A DNA stretch of 64,000 bases, taken from the NCBI RefSeq assembly GCF_000340215.1, contig NW_006921533.1, forward strand, positions 8,717,282 to 8,781,281, written 5' to 3'. A program made the position numbers and the translations under genes. The notes under the pieces are model-generated. The model saw only the letters and a list, made by a program, of their open reading frames with translations. It did not search any database and was not told the DNA's origin. Shown one piece after another: positions 58,216 through 64,000 of the stretch (position 1 is its first letter; each line of letters begins with the position of its first letter). This DNA comes from Pseudocercospora fijiensis CIRAD86 (lineage: Eukaryota; Ascomycota; Dothideomycetes; Mycosphaerellales; Mycosphaerellaceae).

Positions 58216-58797
58216 GTACTACTACCCTTCCCTATATATTTCGCCTTCTAATATATCTTTAGGAAGTCTAACGTACCGGCGTTAGCCTTACGCGACCGCT
58301 CCGTAAGAACCTACTATAGCCGCTAAATCTCGAGAGAATCCTAATCGCTATTAACCGTAATATCGCTATAATAACCGAGACCGAGTCTAGCCTTCGCTAG
58401 GGTAAGTACGCGAAAGTCGGTTTTTAGTCCTTAATAGAGAGGCTTAATTCGGCCGAAGTATTCTATAAACTACTCGAAGGCATTTAGCGCTATAACCTTA
58501 GCGTTAAATCCTAGGAAGAGAACCTACCTATCGATTCTTATAAGGTAAGACAAGTATTCGATTACCTAGATATATAGATACTCTCGGATCTAGCTAGCTT
58601 AATAAGCGAGGCTATAAGGCTTAAGGATAGACTAGAAAAGACGCCGTACGAAATAGCTAAGACCCTATCTAGCTATAGGGTTAGGGATAGGCGTACGGTA
58701 GGGGGGCAGGGGTCTAGCTAATTAGCTATAACTAGCGATACGACTAGGGCCGCGAGCTAATTAGCTTTAACTAGCGATAGAAACGCTTACTACGCGC

Positions 58798-59178
58798 AAC
58801 TACGTATTATACTATAACCTTAGAGTATTATACTAGTAATATTAAGTTTCTAAGTACCTTATTACTATATTTAGTACTTAGTTTATATATAAATTAGCTA
58901 GGGTATCTAAGTAATTTAAAAAAATCTCTAAGTAATAATATAAAGGGTTTCGAAGGCGAGATTTTTATTTCTACGTATTATACTATAACCTTAGAGTATT
59001 ATACTAGTAATATTAAGTTTCGAAGTACCGTATTACTATATTTAGTACTTAGTTTATATATAAATTAGCTAGGGTATCTAAGTAATTTAAAAAAATCTCT
59101 AAGTAATAATATAAAGGGTTTCGAAGGCGAGATTTTTATTTCTACGTATTATACTATAACCTTAGAGTATTATACTAG
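58798..59178. repeat. 171-bp tandem repeat, 2.2 units
   Basis: TACGTATTATACTATAACCT starts at 58801, 58972 and 59143. The two full units differ at only a few positions, so duplication is recent or homogenised relative to the surroundings. Each unit contains TTTCGAAGGCGAGATTTTTA. Confidence 0.93.
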
Positions 59179-59188
59179 ATCCTAGAGC

Positions 59189-59277
59189 CAAACATTCTAG
59201 TGTTACAATGTTCGAGTATATAGCGCAGGCGCGGCCGTGCGTCCTCTAAATACTAAATAGGGACATTAGAATGTTTG
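59189..59277. repeat. Small inverted-repeat element (about 90 bp)
   Basis: CAAACATTCTAGTGT (59189-59203) and its reverse complement with one mismatch (59263-59277) enclose a GC-rich centre. It keeps CpA and TpG, so it looks less RIPped. It could be a MITE-like element; no target duplication is evident. Confidence 0.55.
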
Positions 59278-59689
59278 CACTAAAACGTTTGCTTTCTATT
59301 AGTAGACCTCGCCTACGGCCGCAGAATTCGCCTATAGCCGTTTCTTCTCGTTGCCCCTAAGAGTCGGTTATATGCCTACGTATTGTTTATATACGACTCC
59401 CTTTACGTCGCTTCTACGCAAAGTTTAGATAATCTACCTTCGCGTCCTAAGTCTCGCTAATCTATCCTAGCGTAAATATAGCTACTAGACAATCTATTCT
59501 TTTTATTAGCAGCTTGTTACTTTATACTATTACCTTACTATTATAGCAGAGATTACTAGCCCCTTTATTATATATAAGTATAGGTTTCTTCTTTATAAGC
59601 ATAACGCGCGTCTAATAGAGATATCTCGTCCCGACTTAATCTTATTACCCCCGCGTAGTATAAAGATTTCCTCGCAGTATAGAAACCAA

Positions 59690-60743
59690 CCGACGAGAAC
59701 GCAACAGCTCTTAAAGTCCTACGCGGACCTAACGAACCTAGAACTACGAAGGCAGATACACTTAGGCGTATATTCGAACAGATCGGTAATTCTATCGAGA
59801 GTAACTCGGTTAGGGCGACTATACTCTAGCGGTACGCTCTATAGTATAAGATCTAAGAGACTAGTACTAATCCTTTACTCTATATATCCTAAGCCTTCGT
59901 TCGAAGCCTCGACTAGTACGGCCTAATCTATTACGCCGTCGTCCTCGGAATATCTATAGACGCCTCCCGCCGAGTAAGTAACCGTATTATCGAAGCCGCC
60001 TAGGGCGAAGATTGGTTTACTTAAGCCTCGGAGCTTATCCGGCTTCCGTTTAGCGCTCTACTTTTAGCACCTAAACGCATTCTCGCCGATATTATAGCTA
60101 CTACTCGGATTGGACTTAGTCTCGAAGAAGCCTATCGCTTCTAGATATAAGGCAAACGGAAGAGGCTCGCGGAAGCCTAGAATAGTCGTATTAATAAGAG
60201 GAAGAGCGCTCTTTACGATTTTATTACCGGTAGTAATATTACCGCTATAAGAGACGCTTATAAACCGAAACCTAGCAAGGAACGTACGATGTAGGCCTAC
60301 CTACCTAACATTCCTAAAGACTATATCGTTCTCTAAGGCTTTAAGACAGGGCGCAATTTACTAGCGCCGAAAAAACACCTATTACGCGCCTTACGCAAAA
60401 AACATCTAAGGAAACCTAGGGTTAAAGCGGGTAGTAATACACTAGCACTAGACTTATAGCTAGAAGACGATAGCGTAGAACCCGATATGCCGGCATTAGA
60501 CGACGAAGGAGGGAAAGGTACCTAGGACAATCCTCTTAACGTAGACAGAGATACGGCTTCTAATTTTCTTAATATATGCGATAGATTAGAGCTCCGTTTA
60601 CAATGTCGCCGGCTTAGCCGTAGAGAAGGGATAGAAGCCTACTATGCCTACTGCCGCAAATAGTAGATAGACTTTACCTATACTTTGCTACCGAATATTA
60701 GAGAGCGTCTCGCTACGTTAGGCCGGCTACCGTATATATAAAC
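59690..60743 (+). pseudogene. ORF relic G, unidentified
   Basis: About 350 codons can be read in one frame from around 59690 to TAA near 60741, with RIP-type stops and one retained Trp codon (60013-60015). It includes Ser-Arg-Arg-Val-Ser-Asn-Arg-Ile, a basic stretch Lys-Lys-His-Leu-Leu-Arg-Ala-Leu-Arg-Lys-Lys near 60370-60410, and an acidic stretch near 60460-60510. It could be a transposase or DNA-binding protein, but I recognise no catalytic motif. Confidence 0.5.
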
Positions 60744-61377
60744 TTTAATTACTCCGTTCCTACTACGTACCGTCCCTATATCTAATATATATAAATACTA
60801 ACTATTTTGCTATATAGCGAAAGATCTACCCGTTTTCTAGCTAGTAAAGTAGTCTATATCTTGCACCTTTTACTTAATCTTACGACCGCCTCGCTTAGAA
60901 GCCCGTAATATATACGTATATAGCTCCCTACTATCCCGAGGCGGATTAGCTCGTAGCTATATACTATCTATTCTAACCGCCTGCCCGGATTTCTAACTAG
61001 TTTATACCTACGCTATACTAAGTTATATTCTATACGACCTTTGCCTTATTATCTTCCTATATACTATTTATAGTAGATACGGCCTATATAGAGATGCTAT
61101 TAAGGTTTAGGTTAGACAATCCGCGCCTTAACTACTTTAGTCTATAAAGGAGGCGATAGATATACGTCCGTTAACGCGCTCTCGCGATTAATATATTATT
61201 ACGATCGAGATTATTAGGGTTACAAGAACTACTCCTAATACCTAGGGACCTATATACCGGAAAGATACTATTTCGAGGATTACTTCTATTATCTTCCTTA
61301 ATATCGCATTATTAAGTACGTAACTTACCGATACGCCGTGCCCCCTTACTATTTTTACGCTTACCTTAGCCGCTAAC
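60744..61377. other. RIP-degraded sequence, no gene assigned
   Basis: A possible continuation of relic G, with an Arg/Tyr-rich readable segment near 61160-61230. No domain seen. Confidence 0.35.
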
Positions 61378-61723
61378 TGTTACGGTTACTCGCGATAGAT
61401 CGTTAAGTGACTTCTTATTACGTGCAAGCCGAGGCTTCTTTAGAGAGGCTAATACAAGCGGGAGGCAGAGACAGAATAATTAGTACAAAGGTAATTCCAA
61501 TTAGTAAGTAGGTAATATAAGTTAAACGCCTCGAGCTATAAGGGCATTCCGGCGTTCCTAAATACAAAGGAGACATCTTGTCTGTAGTCGTAAGCGACGT
61601 AAGCGACGCTGTCGCTCTCGACCGCTCCTGTCGCTCCTAGTAAGATAGAGCGACAGCTTAGCCTACTAGTCTTAGCGTCGCTCTAAGATTATATAAGGAC
61701 TCTAACTAATTAGATCCGTAACA
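61378..61723 (+). repeat. LTR, 346 bp (solo or 5' LTR)
   Basis: It begins TGTTACGG and ends CCGTAACA, classic TG...CA ends with 8-bp inverted termini. A TATA-like ATTATATAAGG near 61688 points to plus orientation. Flanking five bases are CTAAC (left) and CTATC (right), a possible target duplication with one mismatch. A coding relic follows 145 bp downstream, so it may be a 5' LTR of an element truncated near 62400. Confidence 0.8.
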
Positions 61724-61868
61724 CTATCCCCCTCCTTAAGCGGGATAGTCCCTTATTCCGGAACTTTCTAATTCCAACTTCTTTACTATACTAAAGTTAT
61801 TAAAGGACTTGTCTTCTCGTTAGCGTAAGGAAAATATCGTAAATAATATCCTTACCGACTGCCTCGAA

Positions 61869-62372
61869 ATGCCGATCCGCTACTTTTATTACAAATAGGC
61901 CGATAAATCCTACAAAGTCGATCTCCGTTCCGGTCGCTGCTCCGAGTACGCCCTATACGGCTAGTCCTATAATATGCAAGTTACTCGTATAGAGTATAAA
62001 AAAATCCGGAAGGCGCGCCTAAAGATAGCTAAAGATCTCGAAGCGGCCGAAGAGGAGGAGGACCTCCTTACGCGGAAGCTTTTCGAGCATCGCGCAAAGG
62101 TCCGTCGCTTACGCAAGTCGCTACGTATAAAGGAAGATTAGGAGGTATAAGCTCTTAAGGTAGAGGAAGCCTCTATTTAATAGGCGGAGGAGCTCGAAAG
62201 AGAGCTAGGCTCTTCGCCTATAGAGCCGATAATATTCTCGTTGCCTACTAACGAGCCGTTTCCCCTAGATAGCCGATTATAGATATCGCCTTATAACTAG
62301 AGTCGTCTAGATAGGACGTCCTAGCCTATCTCTAAAATTCCTAGTAGGAGTGCCGAGAGTCTAGTGTCCTAA
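61869..62372 (+). pseudogene. Cys-depleted, coiled-coil ORF downstream of the LTR
   Basis: ATG at 61869 opens a single frame of 167 codons ending at TAA 62370-62372, interrupted by about ten TAG/TAA. The first 45 residues contain six or seven Tyr at spacings that suggest former Cys residues, with one Cys left (Arg-Cys-Ser); TGC/TGT to TAC/TAT is what RIP does. They would have formed a small zinc-binding or Cys-rich domain. Residues 50-110 are a Lys/Glu/Arg/Ala-rich coiled coil. From memory, similar Cys-rich plus coiled-coil proteins accompany fungal retroelements, but the function is unknown. Confidence 0.6.
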
Positions 62373-62499
62373 AGGTATATATTTTCAATGTTTCCTATCT
62401 ATTTTATCTTCTAGCTAGTTAGTCTAGTAGTATAATTCTTAGCTATAAAAGACATAGTTGCTAGGTATGCTATTAGAGTCCCCGCTCCTCGAGCTACAC

Positions 62500-62580
62500 T
62501 GCCCTAGGTCGTTAAGAACTCTAAGGCGCTATAATCGATAGGGTCTAAGAGGTCGTAGGTTTAATTCCTATACTAGTTAT
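62500..62580 (+). tRNA. tRNA-like fragment (pseudo-tRNA or SINE head)
   Basis: 62555-62571 folds as a T arm: GTAGG, TTTAATT, CCTAT, with one RIP-type mismatch. Upstream AACTCTAAGGCGC resembles the D-arm end of Leu-type tRNAs, and the long spacer before the T arm suits a class II tRNA. I cannot pair the acceptor stem, so it is not a working tRNA gene. Confidence 0.35.
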
Positions 62581-62584
62581 TTCC

Positions 62585-64000
62585 TTTTTGTCTAGTTTTA
62601 ATATTTTTTAATTATCTGCTAATAGTTCTATAGGTTTTCTTTTAGTTCCTAAGTGTTTTCTAAATGTAGGTATCCTTTCTATTTAACAAGGTATTTCTAA
62701 CCTTGCTAATCTAGGATCTTTTCGACTTTAAACTTATTTTCTTCCTTAGGTTAGAAGTGAAATGTTTCTTAATACGGTGTTTCGGCGTCTGTAGGTTCTA
62801 GTATAGAGATATAGAATACTAGGTGGATTTTTGCGTCGTCCGGTAGTTTAAGTCGGTAATTAACTAGTCCTTTAGGCTTATCAATCAAAAATGGCCCGAC
62901 TTTAACGTAGTCTAGTTTCTTAGTCGATCTCCGGGTTTTTAGATTCTTTGTTAGGAGGTAGACCTTATCCCCCTTTTTTAGCTAAGGTGCCATTTTTCGT
63001 TTAGCATTATATAGTCCCGTAATCTTTTCTTGAGACTCGGCAATTGCCCTTTGCAATTCTTTATATACCTGCTTTAAGTCTTCTAAAGCGACTATCGCTT
63101 TATCCGCGTATAGATGCTGTAAATACTGTTCCCCGAACAGCTACGGATGTTTCCTAAAATTAGCGAAGAATAGTGTCTCTTTCGTAGTCTTAGATTGTTA
63201 GTTGTTTAGTGCAAGTTGTGCTATAGGCAATAGCGATGCCTAATTGTTTTGTACGTAATTGACGTAGTGCCGTAAGTATACCTCTAAGGCCTGATTCTTA
63301 ACTTCCGTTTAGCCGTCTGTCTATAGATAGTATACCGTTAATAGCTTGTACTTAATTCTAAGCGTCGCTGTAAGCGTCTTCTAGTAGTTTAACGTAAAGA
63401 GCTTGTCTCTATCCGTAATATAGGTCTTTAGAAATCCGTAGTATCGTATAAGTCTATCTAGTACGAGGTATCCGAGTTGCTCTGCCGTACTTGCTTCGTT
63501 AGCAGGAATGAAGTGTACGTATTTCGTAAGCCTATCGACTATAACAAGTATTATATCGTAGCTATGTCCTATAACCGGATCCTTAGACTTCGGTAGTTTC
63601 GTAATAAAGTCTATTATAACTTCGTCCTATAGTTTATCTAGTAGCGTCCTAAATTGGATATGTCTATATCTAGCGTATCTATTAGCCTTGTTACGCTAAC
63701 ATTGTAGACATTTCTTAATATATTCTAGAACTCGTTGTCGTATATGTAGGAATCCGAAGCTTCGCTTAACTAGTTCTATTATTTTCGAAACTCTAGGGTA
63801 TCTATTTTCTAGTCCGTCGTAGTGTTGTCGTATATACTCCGTAACTCGTTCCCTAGGTACTTAGTATTTCCTATATTCGATTGGGAATTGTTCTTCTATA
63901 TCCTAAAGAACTCGTATAATGTAGTTAAATTCTTTTGTATTAGCACTAAGGCTTCCGTCTTGGTTCGCTTTTAATATCTGCTGCTATACTAGTTCGTAAC
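62585..64000 (-). mobile_element. Second Ty3/gypsy chromovirus, 3' part, truncated by window end
   Basis: The minus strand reads integrase from the right edge down to about 62820 and then a chromodomain to about 62590. Landmarks: Asp-Arg-Leu-Thr-Lys-Tyr-Val-His-Phe near 63520-63545, Ile-Thr-Asp-Arg-Asp-Lys-Leu-Phe (second catalytic Asp) near 63400, Thr-Asp-Gly-x-Thr-Glu (catalytic Glu region) near 63315, Lys-Lys-Gly-Asp-Lys-Val-Tyr-Leu-Leu near 62960, and chromodomain Lys-Val-Glu-Lys-Ile-Leu-Asp near 62720. It is clearly less RIPped than the rest: TpG is common and only CpA is depleted. No LTR was found to its left, so the 3' end may be truncated near 62580. Confidence 0.92.

Overview
The window looks like one fungal (filamentous ascomycete, Pezizomycotina-type) heterochromatic block, heavily mutated by repeat-induced point mutation (RIP). 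CpA and TpG are scarce almost everywhere, TpA is in excess and CpG is kept, which is the footprint of C-to-T change at CpA. Almost every ancestral reading frame is broken by TAG/TAA at former Gln or Trp codons. I see no intact gene. The annotation is therefore of relics, read by ignoring RIP-type stops and a few frameshifts. All family calls come from motifs read by eye; no search or index was run.

Layout. 1-1285 is a tandem satellite of about 161-189 bp per unit. 1286-7600 is AT-rich sequence with an assembly gap (3117-3365) beside a long inverted repeat, a hairpin, and a Ser/Lys/Arg-rich ORF relic. 8000-13890 holds three dispersed copies of a repeat with A-rich tails, alternating with two related ORF relics that share an acidic C-terminal tail. 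13950-16970 and 24187-26990 are further relics, split by a complete Ty3/gypsy chromovirus on the minus strand (16976-24181; 196-bp LTRs, 5-bp target duplication GTAGT; gag, PR, RT, RNase H, INT, chromodomain). 28080-31510 holds a long unidentified open-frame relic followed by an Argonaute relic (N, L1, PAZ, L2, MID readable; PIWI missing). 32700-34038 is a minus-strand relic.

34039-45905 is an 11.9-kb LTR retrotransposon on the plus strand with 453/454-bp LTRs. It has three separate ORF blocks (gag-protease; RT-RNase H; a large unidentified ORF3) and no integrase that I can find. A TAGCTAGCTAGC-containing motif sits at all four block boundaries. After it, older sequence resumes with a sirtuin (Sir2/Hst-like) relic (46590-47950), another long relic with weak SNF2-helicase-like features, a 925-bp insertion flanked by 15-bp direct repeats, more ORF relics, a 171-bp tandem repeat (58798-59178), an LTR (61378-61723) followed by a Cys-depleted coiled-coil ORF, a tRNA-like fragment, and the integrase/chromodomain end of a second minus-strand chromovirus running off the window.

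How it fits together: an old layer of RIP-saturated multi-copy genes, including two families tied to silencing (Argonaute and sirtuin), was invaded by LTR elements, and these were RIPped in turn. Small hairpin modules recur at several distant places in the old layer, which suggests the relic genes share non-coding modules or belong to one larger amplified unit. That last point is inference.
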